Positions 39,085 to 47,020 of a stretch of DNA of 64,000 bases are shown in pieces. The stretch spans positions 1 through 64,000 of the forward strand of contig NZ_MRZN01000009.1 of assembly GCF_002614725.1 (NCBI RefSeq), given 5' to 3'. The DNA is from Staphylococcus edaphicus. GTDB taxonomy: Bacteria > Bacillota > Bacilli > Staphylococcales > Staphylococcaceae. The notes beneath the pieces were generated by a model. It had not been told where the DNA came from. It searched no databases and saw only the letters and a list, made by a program, of their open reading frames with translations. Every line of letters starts with the position of its first letter. Position 1 is the stretch's first letter. The position numbers and the translations under genes were made by a program.

Positions 39085-39510
39085 CACTTCACCACCCGCA
39101 ATAACTATTCAAAACATAACTTGTGCTAATTATATATAAATCATCATCTTAGCCTCGTCTCGAGTAACGATTTATCATAATATGCAAACGCTTATGTCTC
39201 ATATTTTACCACAAGTTAATATATGTAAATAGAATGGATAAATTACACCCGAATATAGTATTATTTTAATTATGTCTAAACCATTAGCATACTCAGATTT
39301 AGAAAATCAATTGTCTTATTTTGTACTAGCTAGTATTTTTATTAAATCACTTTAAATACTTATCCCACTTCAAACAATCCGATTCATATCGTAAGACGAT
39401 GCACATTTGATAATAATGCCCTTTGCAATATGACAACAATTACACATTTAATAAAATGAATTAACATTGCAGGACAACTAAATAATTTTTTGTTTCATAA
39501 ACACTTTATA

Positions 39511-39539
39511 TTGACTAAGTATAATTTTTATACTAAAAT
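39511..39539 (+). promoter_or_regulatory. Promoter of the catE-like gene
   Basis: TTGACT and TAAAAT are 17 bases apart, a good housekeeping promoter, about 50 bases upstream of the ATG. The spacer is filled by a QsrR-type palindrome. Confidence 0.75.
39519..39533. promoter_or_regulatory. QsrR (YodB-like) operator
   Basis: GTATAATTTTTATAC fits the GTATA-N5-TATAC site reported for the quinone sensor QsrR of S. aureus, exactly. It lies between -35 and -10 of the catE-like gene, where binding would block transcription. Confidence 0.8.
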
Positions 39540-39587
39540 TCAACTTGTACTAATTACAAATACATGTAATCAATAAGGAGTAAACCT

Positions 39588-40400
39588 ATGACTTTTCACG
39601 ATAAAAATGCGACTCAAGTAACCAATATCACATTAAATGTCGCTGATTTAAAAAATATGATTAACTTTTACACACAAATTTTAGGTCTAACTATAAAAAC
39701 AGAAACGTCTGATGAAGTTACGTTGAACATCGGTCTACACGGGCATACGCTCACACTTCAAGAAATTGTAAATGGTCGTCAGCCTTCTTTGAGAGAATCA
39801 GGATTATTTCACATGGCACTCTTATTACCGACGCGTCAAGATCTCGGTAATTTCTTATTTCATGCTGCAAGTTCAGGTGTTCAAGTTGGCGGTGGCGATC
39901 ACCTTGTCAGTGAGGCGCTCTATTTTGCAGACCCTGAAGGTAATGGGATTGAAATTTATTACGATAGACCTAAAGAAGGTTGGATTTGGAATGACAATAA
40001 AGTTAAGATGGATACACTTGAAGTAGATGCTAATGACTTAGTTGAACAGCGAAGCACAACTGGGTGGCAAGGTATGCCTGATGATGCAAAAATTGGCCAC
40101 CTACACCTAAAAGCTGCTGATATAGGTCAATCTCGTCATTATTATCTCGACGAACTTGGCTTAGATCACGTTTCTGATTTACCACAGGCTGTATTTATGT
40201 CAACTAATCACTATCACCATCACGTTGCTTTTAATACTTGGCAATCTAATATGTTACGCCAAAACAATAGCCAAAGTTTAGGTTTAACACATATAGAAAT
40301 ATATAAACCAAATGCACAAGAAACACAATTTATTGGACCAGAAGGTTTCGAAATTTTAGTTCATAGTAATACTTCCTTAGTTGCTGACAAATCCAAATAG
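39588..40400 (+). CDS. catE: CatE-like VOC dioxygenase/glyoxalase
   Basis: The 270-residue protein has two VOC halves. Metal ligands are seen as TNITLNVADLKN near residue 13 (where the His is replaced in the first strand), GLFHMALLLPT near 73, IGHLHLKAADIG near 169 and HHVAFNTW near 213. It matches catechol 2,3-dioxygenase-like CatE proteins that help against quinones and catechols. The gene stands behind a promoter with a QsrR-type operator, which supports this role. The ATG follows AAGGAG. Confidence 0.83.
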   Translation: MTFHDKNATQVTNITLNVADLKNMINFYTQILGLTIKTETSDEVTLNIGLHGHTLTLQEIVNGRQPSLRESGLFHMALLLPTRQDLGNFLFHAASSGVQVGGGDHLVSEALYFADPEGNGIEIYYDRPKEGWIWNDNKVKMDTLEVDANDLVEQRSTTGWQGMPDDAKIGHLHLKAADIGQSRHYYLDELGLDHVSDLPQAVFMSTNHYHHHVAFNTWQSNMLRQNNSQSLGLTHIEIYKPNAQETQFIGPEGFEILVHSNTSLVADKSK

Positions 40401-40408
40401 AGAATAAT

Positions 40409-40600
40409 GTCGATTTAATGGGTTATCTTGTATAGGGACCTATTGATTTAGTATCAATGTCAACGAGTGAAATGACTAAACGCTATGGTTTCATTTATGT
40501 AGATCAAGATGATTACGGTCAAGGTACTAAAAAACGTATTAAAAAAGATTCTTTCGACTGGTATAAAGATTTAATTCAATCAAATGCACGTGATTTATAA
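40409..40600 (+). pseudogene. Remnant of a GH1 6-phospho-beta-glucosidase (3' end)
   Basis: Translation gives VDLMGYLV, a stop (TAG, 40433-40435), then GPIDLVSMSTSEMTKRYGF and YVDQDDYGQGTKKRIKKDSF..WYKDLIQSNARDL to TAA. This is the C-terminal end of GH1 phospho-beta-glucosidases (..GYxxWGPIDLVS..), with the conserved tryptophan codon changed to TAG. Nothing of the other 400 residues is present upstream, where catE stops 9 bases before. It marks a deletion that joined catE to the tail of a lost beta-glucoside gene. Confidence 0.8.
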
Positions 40601-40604
40601 TATA

Positions 40605-40634
40605 AAAAGCTTGGTGCAGTTGCACCAAGCTTTT
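40605..40634. terminator. Bidirectional terminator after nitroreductase
   Basis: A perfect 14-bp stem AAAAGCTTGGTGCA and complement with a two-base loop stands between the GH1 remnant and the nitroreductase stop. It may be the original terminator of the lost glucosidase gene. Confidence 0.9.
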
Positions 40635-40640
40635 CTCTAT

Positions 40641-41300
40641 TTATTCTAGCCATTCAACAATATCGTCTTGTGTTTGACGAACTTTGGCTTTTGGTTCCGT
40701 TTCTCTATAGCCAAACGCTACCATCACTGATGGCGCAAAGTTTGTATCATCAATCAAACCTTCATCAGTTAAAAATTGTGTAACCGCATCTAAATCAAAG
40801 CCTTCTATTGGACATGAATCGATATTTAATAATGCTGCACTCGTCATCATGTTACCCAGTGCAATATAAGTCTGTTTTCTCGCCCAATCTAATAAAGATT
40901 GCTCATTGTCATTAATGTGAAAATTAGTTTGAAAATCATCAAATTTCTTTTCTGTAGCTGGAATGCTTGCTTCACTATATTTTTTTACATTTCTTATCAT
41001 ATGTTGTACGTAATCTGATTGTGAAGTTACATTTTTGCGTGCTAAAATTAATACAAAATGACTTGCTGTATCAAGTTGCCCTTGCGCACCCCAACTGATT
41101 GCTTTAAGTTTATCTCTAATTTCACGATTTTGAATAACTACAAATTTCCAAGGCTCTAAGCCTAGCGAACTGGGTGAAAGTCTCCCCGCTTCTAAAATTG
41201 TATTAAAATCACTCTCTGAAATTTTTTTGTTTGCATCAAAGCGTTTTGTTGCATGTCTAAAATTAAAAGCATCTAAAATCGTTTGTTGCATTTGAGTCAT
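40641..41300 (-). CDS. NfsB-like nitroreductase (FMN-dependent)
   Basis: The 219-residue flavoprotein has the nitroreductase fold: [11 protein letters not shown] at the FMN phosphate site, [19 protein letters not shown] near residue 35, and the tail [18 protein letters not shown]. It uses NAD(P)H to reduce nitro compounds or quinones. The ATG at 41300 is slightly preferred; a GTG at 41303 is next to it. It is close to S. aureus Frp/NfsB-type enzymes and to the surrounding electrophile-defence genes. I see no exact QsrR box in its promoter. Confidence 0.87.
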   Translation of the reverse strand: MTQMQQTILDAFNFRHATKRFDANKKISESDFNTILEAGRLSPSSLGLEPWKFVVIQNREIRDKLKAISWGAQGQLDTASHFVLILARKNVTSQSDYVQHMIRNVKKYSEASIPATEKKFDDFQTNFHINDNEQSLLDWARKQTYIALGNMMTSAALLNIDSCPIEGFDLDAVTQFLTDEGLIDDTNFAPSVMVAFGYRETEPKAKVRQTQDDIVEWLE

Positions 41301-41390
41301 CACTTTTGAAACCTACCTTTCAAATTAATAATTTATACATGTAGTATAGCGATTTGAAAATCCTTATCAAAATAATATGTTTATAAAAAA

Positions 41391-41507
41391 GTAGGATAGA
41401 AATACATTTTTCTCAAAAGGTTTTTTGCTTCTACAGTAGTCATTCACTAAACATATCACATGCCTAGTCGGCAGGTTTATAAATGTTCTGCCTCTTGCAG
41501 TCAGGCA
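41391..41507. repeat. Two tandem hairpins between nitroreductase and HAD genes
   Basis: An imperfect stem GTAG..AGAAA / TTTGCTTCTAC occupies 41391-41434. A nested structure follows at 41461-41507, where TGCCT/AGGCA encloses GGCAG/CTGCC. They should end the leftward HAD gene. The first resembles the hairpins at 28853 and 42419. Confidence 0.5.
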
Positions 41508-41508
41508 A

Positions 41509-42315
41509 TCATAATGATTTATTTAGCACTTCTGTTTCAATGACGCTGAGCACGCCTTGATTATCGTTCGATGGTGCAACATGATTTGCCACTTCAAATA
41601 ACATTTCATCTTCACTGTTTTCCATCACGTAACTATGTTTAGCTAATTGCAACATATCTAAATCATTATTTGCATCACCAAATGCCATCAAATTCGCTGC
41701 ATCAAGTTGCCAGATATTCAATAAACGCTTCAATGCCTGCCCTTTTGTTATACCTGGTATAATAATATCAATACTATCATGTCCACTAGACACAGTTTCT
41801 AGTTTTCCATTGAAGTGCTTTTTAAGATCTTGATCAAGTGTCGGGTGCGTCTCACGATTAATATTAAATGCAATTTTCACATAATCATCTTTGGGTAAGT
41901 CTTGTAAGGAATCTATTTCTTCTAGTTGACGATAATAGAAGTGGGCATCTTTTTTAAATGCTTCAGTATTTTCTTTTAAAATATATGCGCTACTTAGGCC
42001 ACAAATAATTAGGTTATTAACCCCTTGCTCGATATTCAAATAATCTATAACTTGTTGATAAAAGTCTCTATCAAATGCTTGATAATCATATAGATTATGC
42101 CCTTCATAAATGACTGCACCATTTTCAGCTACAAAATACATATCACGCTCACCAAAAATTGATTTTAATTTGGCATACTGATTACCACTAGCAGCTATCA
42201 ATTTAATATTTCGTGCTTTCAATTGTTTAAATATACGTTCAAATCGTTCTTCATCATATGTTTTATTAGTATTTAAAAATGTACCATCCATGTCAACTGC
42301 AATTGCTTTTATCAT
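41509..42315 (-). CDS. Cof-type HAD hydrolase (sugar phosphatase-like)
   Basis: The 268-residue protein is a type IIB haloacid dehalogenase. Motif I is AVDMDGTFLN, motif II AASGN, motif III the lysine in ITKGQALKRLL and motif IV AFGDANNDLDML. The C2 cap lies between about residues 85 and 190. Such enzymes dephosphorylate sugar phosphates, FMN or PLP with broad specificity. It is monocistronic. The ATG follows GAGGGGA. Confidence 0.87.
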   Translation of the reverse strand: MIKAIAVDMDGTFLNTNKTYDEERFERIFKQLKARNIKLIAASGNQYAKLKSIFGERDMYFVAENGAVIYEGHNLYDYQAFDRDFYQQVIDYLNIEQGVNNLIICGLSSAYILKENTEAFKKDAHFYYRQLEEIDSLQDLPKDDYVKIAFNINRETHPTLDQDLKKHFNGKLETVSSGHDSIDIIIPGITKGQALKRLLNIWQLDAANLMAFGDANNDLDMLQLAKHSYVMENSEDEMLFEVANHVAPSNDNQGVLSVIETEVLNKSL

Positions 42316-42418
42316 AATGTCCCCTCAAACCTTCCGATTTATATGTTCACCTTTTATTATATCGGCAATGTTGGTCGATTCAAATGAAATCTATTACCTT
42401 ATATAATATCTATAAAAA

Positions 42419-42470
42419 ACAGAATGAAACATAAACCTACTTTTAGTAAGATTTTCTTGTTCCATCCTGT
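42419..42470 (-). terminator. Terminator hairpin of the quinone reductase-like gene
   Basis: On - strand RNA ACAGGATGGAACA pairs with TGTTTCATTCTGT along 13 bases with two G-U pairs; an inner stem CTTACT/AGTAGG extends it. It belongs to the gene ending at 42575. Confidence 0.65.
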
Positions 42471-42574
42471 ATGAGATGACCTACTTCATATATTCAATAA
42501 TATTAGAACTTCTATCTATGTTCGATTTTTAGTTCATAGCCAATTGAAAGACAAAATTTTGTCCCGCACATCGC

Positions 42575-43108
42575 TTATTTAGTATTTAATGTTTTAATAA
42601 AATTCAAGTAGTCTTGTGTATTCTCTTCTAATTGACTCGGTGTAATGGTAAAGGCGCTATATAACTTATGTACGCCAATATAATTTGCAGATACAAATCG
42701 AGTTGTCGCTATCATCGGACTCACCAACTCGTCAATCGTAAACTTAACATTACCTTCCTGCGTATATGCTTCCGCAACAGAACCAATAGAAATCGCCAAT
42801 CCTATGTTCTTCCCTTGTAAAGCATGACCATTAGAACCATACGCCCAACCACGGGTGAATACTTCATCTAAATACTGCTTCATTAATGGTGGAGAACTAT
42901 ACCAATACAATGGATATTGAAAAATAATATGCTCGTGCGCCTCTATCAACTTCTGTTCCTTTTCAATATCGATTTTACCATGCGGATATTCTGGATAAAG
43001 TTCATGAACAGTTACGAGTGACTCGTCTTCAGATAATGCATCTCGCCACTTTTTATTTACTGTAGAATTGCTAATATCAGGATGTGCAATAATTACTAAT
43101 GTAGACAT
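42575..43108 (-). CDS. NAD(P)H:quinone oxidoreductase (flavodoxin-like fold)
   Basis: The 177-residue protein has the NQO/KefF-type fold: TLVIIAHPDISNSTVNKKW as phosphate loop, FQYPLYWYSSPPLMKQYLDEV near residue 65 and GWAYGSNGHALQGKNI near 92. It reduces quinones by two electrons with FMN or FAD, avoiding radicals. It fits the electrophile-defence genes on its left. Its promoter carries the palindrome TTACT-N8-AGTAA (43137-43154). The ATG follows AGAGAGGT. Confidence 0.85.
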   Translation of the reverse strand: MSTLVIIAHPDISNSTVNKKWRDALSEDESLVTVHELYPEYPHGKIDIEKEQKLIEAHEHIIFQYPLYWYSSPPLMKQYLDEVFTRGWAYGSNGHALQGKNIGLAISIGSVAEAYTQEGNVKFTIDELVSPMIATTRFVSANYIGVHKLYSAFTITPSQLEENTQDYLNFIKTLNTK

Positions 43109-43136
43109 ATGGGCAATACCTCTCTTTATTTAAAAT

Positions 43137-43154
43137 TTACTCTATATATAGTAA
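43137..43154. promoter_or_regulatory. Operator-like palindrome TTACT-N8-AGTAA
   Basis: The site lies about 30 bases upstream of the quinone reductase-like gene, where the promoter is expected. Spacing and arms resemble those of MarR/DUF24-type redox sensors, but it does not match QsrR (GTATA-N5-TATAC). Confidence 0.45.
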
Positions 43155-43261
43155 GCTCCTAATGTTAAATTTGAAACTTATTTGCCTAATTTAACTAATT
43201 TAAATAAGCAAGTCTAAAAAAACATACTATTGCTGAACTGTCTAGAAACATTACCTCCTTG

Positions 43262-43308
43262 TTTAACGCTACTTATGAAATGTCCATTTTGCTATCTATA
43301 GCGTTAAA
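43262..43308. repeat. 10-bp inverted repeat with 27-base loop
   Basis: TTTAACGCTA (43262-43271) and TAGCGTTAAA (43299-43308) are exact complements in the noncoding stretch between the quinone reductase-like gene and nanT. There is no T-run, so it is not a normal terminator. Confidence 0.5.
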
Positions 43309-43364
43309 TTCTATTTTTTATTTGCTACACCTTTAGATGGTGAGATGATTGAACCCACACTATT

Positions 43365-43406
43365 AAAAAAGCTTATCAGAAATTATAATTCTGATAAGCT
43401 TTTTTT
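43365..43406 (-). terminator. Terminator of the nanA-nanT operon
   Basis: AAAAAAGCTTATCAGAA pairs perfectly with TTCTGATAAGCTTTTTT around a 7-base loop, just past the nanT stop. Confidence 0.9.
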
Positions 43407-44934
43407 ATTTTTTAACACGTATTTTGGAAACGTAATTTGATTTTTCTTTAATATCAAAAATTGTCAAACCCACAATATCTTTTTTCTTACCAGGAATAAT
43501 GATGCTGATAATATAAGAGAAGATAAATGCAACTAAGAATGAAATAATAGATACAAAGAATGGCGAATTCCCTCCACCAATACCGTTAAAGATATAGGCA
43601 AAGACAATACCTAACACAAGACCACATATAACACCAACAGTATTTGTTCGTTTCGTAAAGATACCAACTGCAAAGACGCCAGCTAATGGTACACCAACAA
43701 GGCCAGTAATTAATAAGAATAAATCCCATAAATCATTTGAATCGGAAGCAATTAAATAGATTGACATAGCAAAACCAAACAAACCTGAAAGTACAATCAT
43801 CCATCTAGCAAAAGCGACTTCATCTTTTTCTTTACCTTTACCAAAGAACCTATGTTTGATATCAACAGACAGACAAGCTGAAATTGAATTTAAGCTGGAT
43901 GAAATTGTAGACTGAGCCGCTGCAAATATTGCCGCTATTAATATCCCTGCAATAAATGGTGGCATTTCAGTAAGAATAAAATACGGTACGATTGATGATG
44001 TATTAAAACCATCCGGCAAGATACTTTCGTGTTGATAGAAAGAGTAAAGCATTGTTCCCATACCATAGAATAGGGGGGCTGAGATCAAAGCTAATGCCCC
44101 ATTCATCCATAATGATTTTTTCGTTTCTTTCATCGAATCTGATGCTTGATAACGCTGCACAACATCCTGACTTGCAGTGTATTGATGTAAATTATTAAAA
44201 ATATTACCTAAGAAAATAATTGGAATTGCTGCAGCTGCTGTATTGAATTTCCAGTTATCTGCACTGATTATTTTTTTATGCGCTAACGCATCCGTAACAA
44301 CAGTTCCCATCCCACCTTGAATATGTATAATACCCAAGATAATAATGGCTGCAGCACCACCTAATAGAATGATACCTTGAATGAAGTCACTCCATACTAC
44401 ACCTTCAAAACCACCTAAGAAAGTATAGAGGATACATAATATACCAACTAAACTAGCTACGACGTATGGGTTTAAATCAGAAACTGCAGTGATGGCTAAT
44501 GTTGGTAAATAAATAACAATAGCTACCCTTCCCAAATGGAAGAGTACAAATAATAAAGAACCAATTACACGTACGCTTGGTCCAAACCTTGCCTCTAAAT
44601 ATTCATAAGCTGATGTCACTTTTAATTTTTTAAAGAATGGTACATAGAAATAAATTAAAAGTGGAATGATCGCGACAATAGCTATATTACCTGCTATGTA
44701 TGACCAATCAGTCAAGAATGCTTTTTCTGGTGTCGACATGAACGTTATTGCACTTAATGTCGTTGCATAAATAGAGAAACCTACCGCCCAAGAAGGCAAG
44801 CGGCCACTAGCTGTAAAGAAACTATCAGTATTTTGACTTGCGCGTTTTGTAAAATATGCCCCAATCAATAACATGATTACAAGGTAAGCTATAACAGCTA
44901 CCCAGTTCCATATACCAAACCCTACTTGTTGCAT
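43405..44934 (-). CDS. nanT: Sialic acid:sodium symporter NanT (SSS family)
   Basis: The 509-residue protein has about 13 helices of the sodium:solute symporter family. It matches the staphylococcal/Proteus SiaT type: FFTASGRLPSWAVGFSIYATTLSAITFMSTPEKAF near the N-terminus and AAQSTISSSLNSISACLSVD in helix 8 with sodium-site serines. It imports N-acetylneuraminate. It is 25 bases downstream of nanA on the same strand, which fixes the substrate. The ATG follows AAGGGGATG. Confidence 0.9.
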   Translation of the reverse strand: MQQVGFGIWNWVAVIAYLVIMLLIGAYFTKRASQNTDSFFTASGRLPSWAVGFSIYATTLSAITFMSTPEKAFLTDWSYIAGNIAIVAIIPLLIYFYVPFFKKLKVTSAYEYLEARFGPSVRVIGSLLFVLFHLGRVAIVIYLPTLAITAVSDLNPYVVASLVGILCILYTFLGGFEGVVWSDFIQGIILLGGAAAIIILGIIHIQGGMGTVVTDALAHKKIISADNWKFNTAAAAIPIIFLGNIFNNLHQYTASQDVVQRYQASDSMKETKKSLWMNGALALISAPLFYGMGTMLYSFYQHESILPDGFNTSSIVPYFILTEMPPFIAGILIAAIFAAAQSTISSSLNSISACLSVDIKHRFFGKGKEKDEVAFARWMIVLSGLFGFAMSIYLIASDSNDLWDLFLLITGLVGVPLAGVFAVGIFTKRTNTVGVICGLVLGIVFAYIFNGIGGGNSPFFVSIISFLVAFIFSYIISIIIPGKKKDIVGLTIFDIKEKSNYVSKIRVKK

Positions 44935-44959
44935 TTACTTCATCCCCTTACGTGATGTC

Positions 44960-45841
44960 TTATAAGTTATAATCCTTAATAAGTTGTTCCAACTTGTGTC
45001 TGTTATTTTCATTAAATGGTTTAAATGGACGTTTCGGTATACCACCGTCAATACCGCGTGAGGCCAATATTTCTTTCAATGTAGAATATATCCCCATAGA
45101 CAATACATTTTCGATAATATTATTTGTTTCATGCTGAATTTCATACGCTTCTGCGATGTTTCCGCTTTGTGCTTTTTCAAATATTTGTCTTGCACGTACG
45201 CCGTTGACATTATATGTAGAACCAATTGCGCCATCTACACCCGATACGGCTGCTTGTACTAACATTTCATCAAAACCAGATAGAATTAATTTATTAGGAA
45301 ATGCCTTGCGAATTCTTTCCAATAAAAAGAAGTTTGGTGCAGTATATTTCACGCCTATTACTTTTTCATGATTAAAAAGTTCACCAAATTGTTCAATTGA
45401 AATATTTACACCTGTTAAGTCAGGTATTGCATATATAATCAAGTTATTTTGCGTGGCTTCAATAAGTTCAAAATAATAATCTTTAATTTCTTCAAATGAA
45501 AACGGATAATAAAATGGAGTCACAGCTGAAATCGCATCATATCCAAGTTCAGTTGCATACTTACCAAGTTCAATCGCTTCGTTTAAGTCCAACGAACCCA
45601 CTTGTGCAATCATTTTGACATCATCATTTACAGCCTCTTTTGCAACTTTAAATACTTGTTTCTTTTGCGCTTTACTTAGCAAGAAGTTTTCACCAGAACT
45701 ACCATTGACATACAAACCATCTAATTTTTCTGTCTCAATTGCATTTTTGGCAATTTGCTGTAAACCTTCTTCTTTCACTTGTCCATTTTCATCAAATGGT
45801 ACTAACAACGCGGCATATAAACCTTTTAAATTCTCTTCCAT
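44960..45841 (-). CDS. nanA: N-acetylneuraminate lyase
   Basis: The 293-residue DHDPS-family TIM barrel cleaves sialic acid to N-acetylmannosamine and pyruvate. The GSSGEN motif near residue 48, tyrosine in [10 protein letters not shown] and the Schiff-base lysine in [10 protein letters not shown] are in place. I start it at ATG 45841 ([16 protein letters not shown]) because GGAGG lies 8 bases upstream. It leads the nanA-nanT operon and is divergent from nanK. A NanR-type operator and a cre lie in the shared promoter region. Confidence 0.93.
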   Translation of the reverse strand: MEENLKGLYAALLVPFDENGQVKEEGLQQIAKNAIETEKLDGLYVNGSSGENFLLSKAQKKQVFKVAKEAVNDDVKMIAQVGSLDLNEAIELGKYATELGYDAISAVTPFYYPFSFEEIKDYYFELIEATQNNLIIYAIPDLTGVNISIEQFGELFNHEKVIGVKYTAPNFFLLERIRKAFPNKLILSGFDEMLVQAAVSGVDGAIGSTYNVNGVRARQIFEKAQSGNIAEAYEIQHETNNIIENVLSMGIYSTLKEILASRGIDGGIPKRPFKPFNENNRHKLEQLIKDYNL

Positions 45842-45941
45842 GAGATAAACCTCCATCTATTTTTATACGTTTTCTTTTTAAAAAGCATGTATTTTCTGAC
45901 TCGCTTCAAAAATGTTCGAGATATGCTATTTACAGTTCAAA

Positions 45942-45956
45942 TTGTAAACGCTACCA
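45942..45956. promoter_or_regulatory. cre site (CcpA) in the nanA/nanK promoter region
   Basis: TTGTAAACGCTACCA satisfies every fixed position of the cre consensus. It lies about 100 bases upstream of nanA. Confidence 0.8.
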
Positions 45957-46009
45957 TAAAGAGTATCAATAGTATTTTGAAAAAATTCATCATTTATACT
46001 AAAAATTAA

Positions 46010-46024
46010 TGAAAATATTTTTCA
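46010..46024. promoter_or_regulatory. NanR-type operator between nanA and nanK
   Basis: TGAAAATATTTTTCA is nearly identical to the palindrome at 47864-47878 in front of nanR/nanE. A shared 15-bp palindrome in both divergent control regions of one regulon is best explained as the binding site of NanR. Confidence 0.75.
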
Positions 46025-46098
46025 AACTTATTATATCTATACTTTTAAATTTAAAAATGATACATATATATTTGAATAAATTACAGGAGGCTATACTC

Positions 46099-46971
46099 AT
46101 GAAGGATTTCAAAATCGCCATAGATATTGGAGGGACTGACATTAAAGCTGCCGTTTTAGATGACAAGTTAAATTTTGTAGACTATCAAAAAATAGCTACC
46201 CCTAACAATATAAACGAATTTATAGTTGATAAAGTTTATGCATTAGTTGAACATTTTCAAATGAAATATAATTTGTACCCTTTGTATGTGGGTATCTCTA
46301 GTGCAGGCATCATCGATGAACAAAATGGTATTGTGGCTTATTCAGGGCCTACAATTCCGAATTTCAAAGGTACGCATTTTCCTAAATTACTTGCACCACT
46401 CAATGCACACGTTAAAGTTTTTAATGATGTCAATGCTGCTTTATTAGGCGAACTTCAACACCATCCTTATAGTGCAGATAACATTTTCTGTCTAACTTTA
46501 GGAACAGGTATTGGCGGCGCATTTTATAATAAGCATACCCAGCTGTATAATGGTGAGCGAAATCGTGCAAATGAAATTGGCTATCTCCTTTATAAAACAA
46601 GTGATCAGTGTACATTTGAACAGCGTTCATCCACCAATGCACTCAAATCATTAATGAAATCAAAATCATTCCCTTATCATAATGATGTTCCAATGCTATT
46701 TGAGTTAGCTGAACAGCAAGATGAGCTTGCTTTAGATATTCTCAATCAATGGAGCTTCAATGTTGCAGAAGGTATTGCTCAAATCCAAATCATTTATGAT
46801 CCTGGATTAATCTTAATTGGTGGTGGCATCTCATCTCAGGGACAAAATTTACTCAACTATATCATTCCAAAAATACCGTTTTTCTTACCACCAGAATATG
46901 GACATGCTGACATTCAAACCACTCAAACTAAAAATCACGCCTCATTATTTGGTGTTGTTACACAATTTTAA
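46099..46971 (+). CDS. nanK: N-acetylmannosamine kinase (ROK family)
   Basis: The 290-residue ROK kinase phosphorylates N-acetylmannosamine. It starts MKDFKIAIDIGGTDIKAAVL at ATG 46099 with AGGAGG upstream; the longer frame includes promoter DNA. The ATP motif DIGGTDIK, the substrate region VFNDVNAALLGE and LTLGTGIGGAFY are visible. The CxCGxxGC zinc motif of many ROK proteins is missing, as in other Staphylococcus NanK proteins. It is divergent from nanA. Confidence 0.9.
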   Translation: MKDFKIAIDIGGTDIKAAVLDDKLNFVDYQKIATPNNINEFIVDKVYALVEHFQMKYNLYPLYVGISSAGIIDEQNGIVAYSGPTIPNFKGTHFPKLLAPLNAHVKVFNDVNAALLGELQHHPYSADNIFCLTLGTGIGGAFYNKHTQLYNGERNRANEIGYLLYKTSDQCTFEQRSSTNALKSLMKSKSFPYHNDVPMLFELAEQQDELALDILNQWSFNVAEGIAQIQIIYDPGLILIGGGISSQGQNLLNYIIPKIPFFLPPEYGHADIQTTQTKNHASLFGVVTQF

Positions 46972-46973
46972 AA

Positions 46974-47018
46974 AGATCCATGAAACGCTTTAGTAAATGA
47001 TTAGCGTTTCACGGATCT
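46974..47018. terminator. Bidirectional terminator between nanK and nanR
   Basis: AGATCC.TGAAACGCT pairs with AGCGTTTCA.GGATCT around a 13-base loop between the convergent genes. Confidence 0.88.
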
Positions 47019-47020
47019 GT

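Larger units (their letters stand above)
39088..39587. other. Intergenic region between ABC exporter and catE-like gene
   Basis: No gene is seen. The right end holds the catE promoter and QsrR-type operator (39511-39539). A cre-like core ATGCAAACGCTTAT near 39182 has two mismatches and is not called. The middle is AT-rich without obvious structure. Confidence 0.4.

Noticed and set aside
39182-39196. cre site ATGCAAACGCTTATG
   Set aside because: Two required positions near the end do not match, and the adjacent gene is an ABC exporter with no sugar link.
41334-41348. TATAC-ATGTA-GTATA before the nitroreductase gene as a QsrR site
   Set aside because: The half sites are everted (TATAC-N5-GTATA) rather than the required GTATA-N5-TATAC, so it is not the same motif; it probably includes part of a -10 element.
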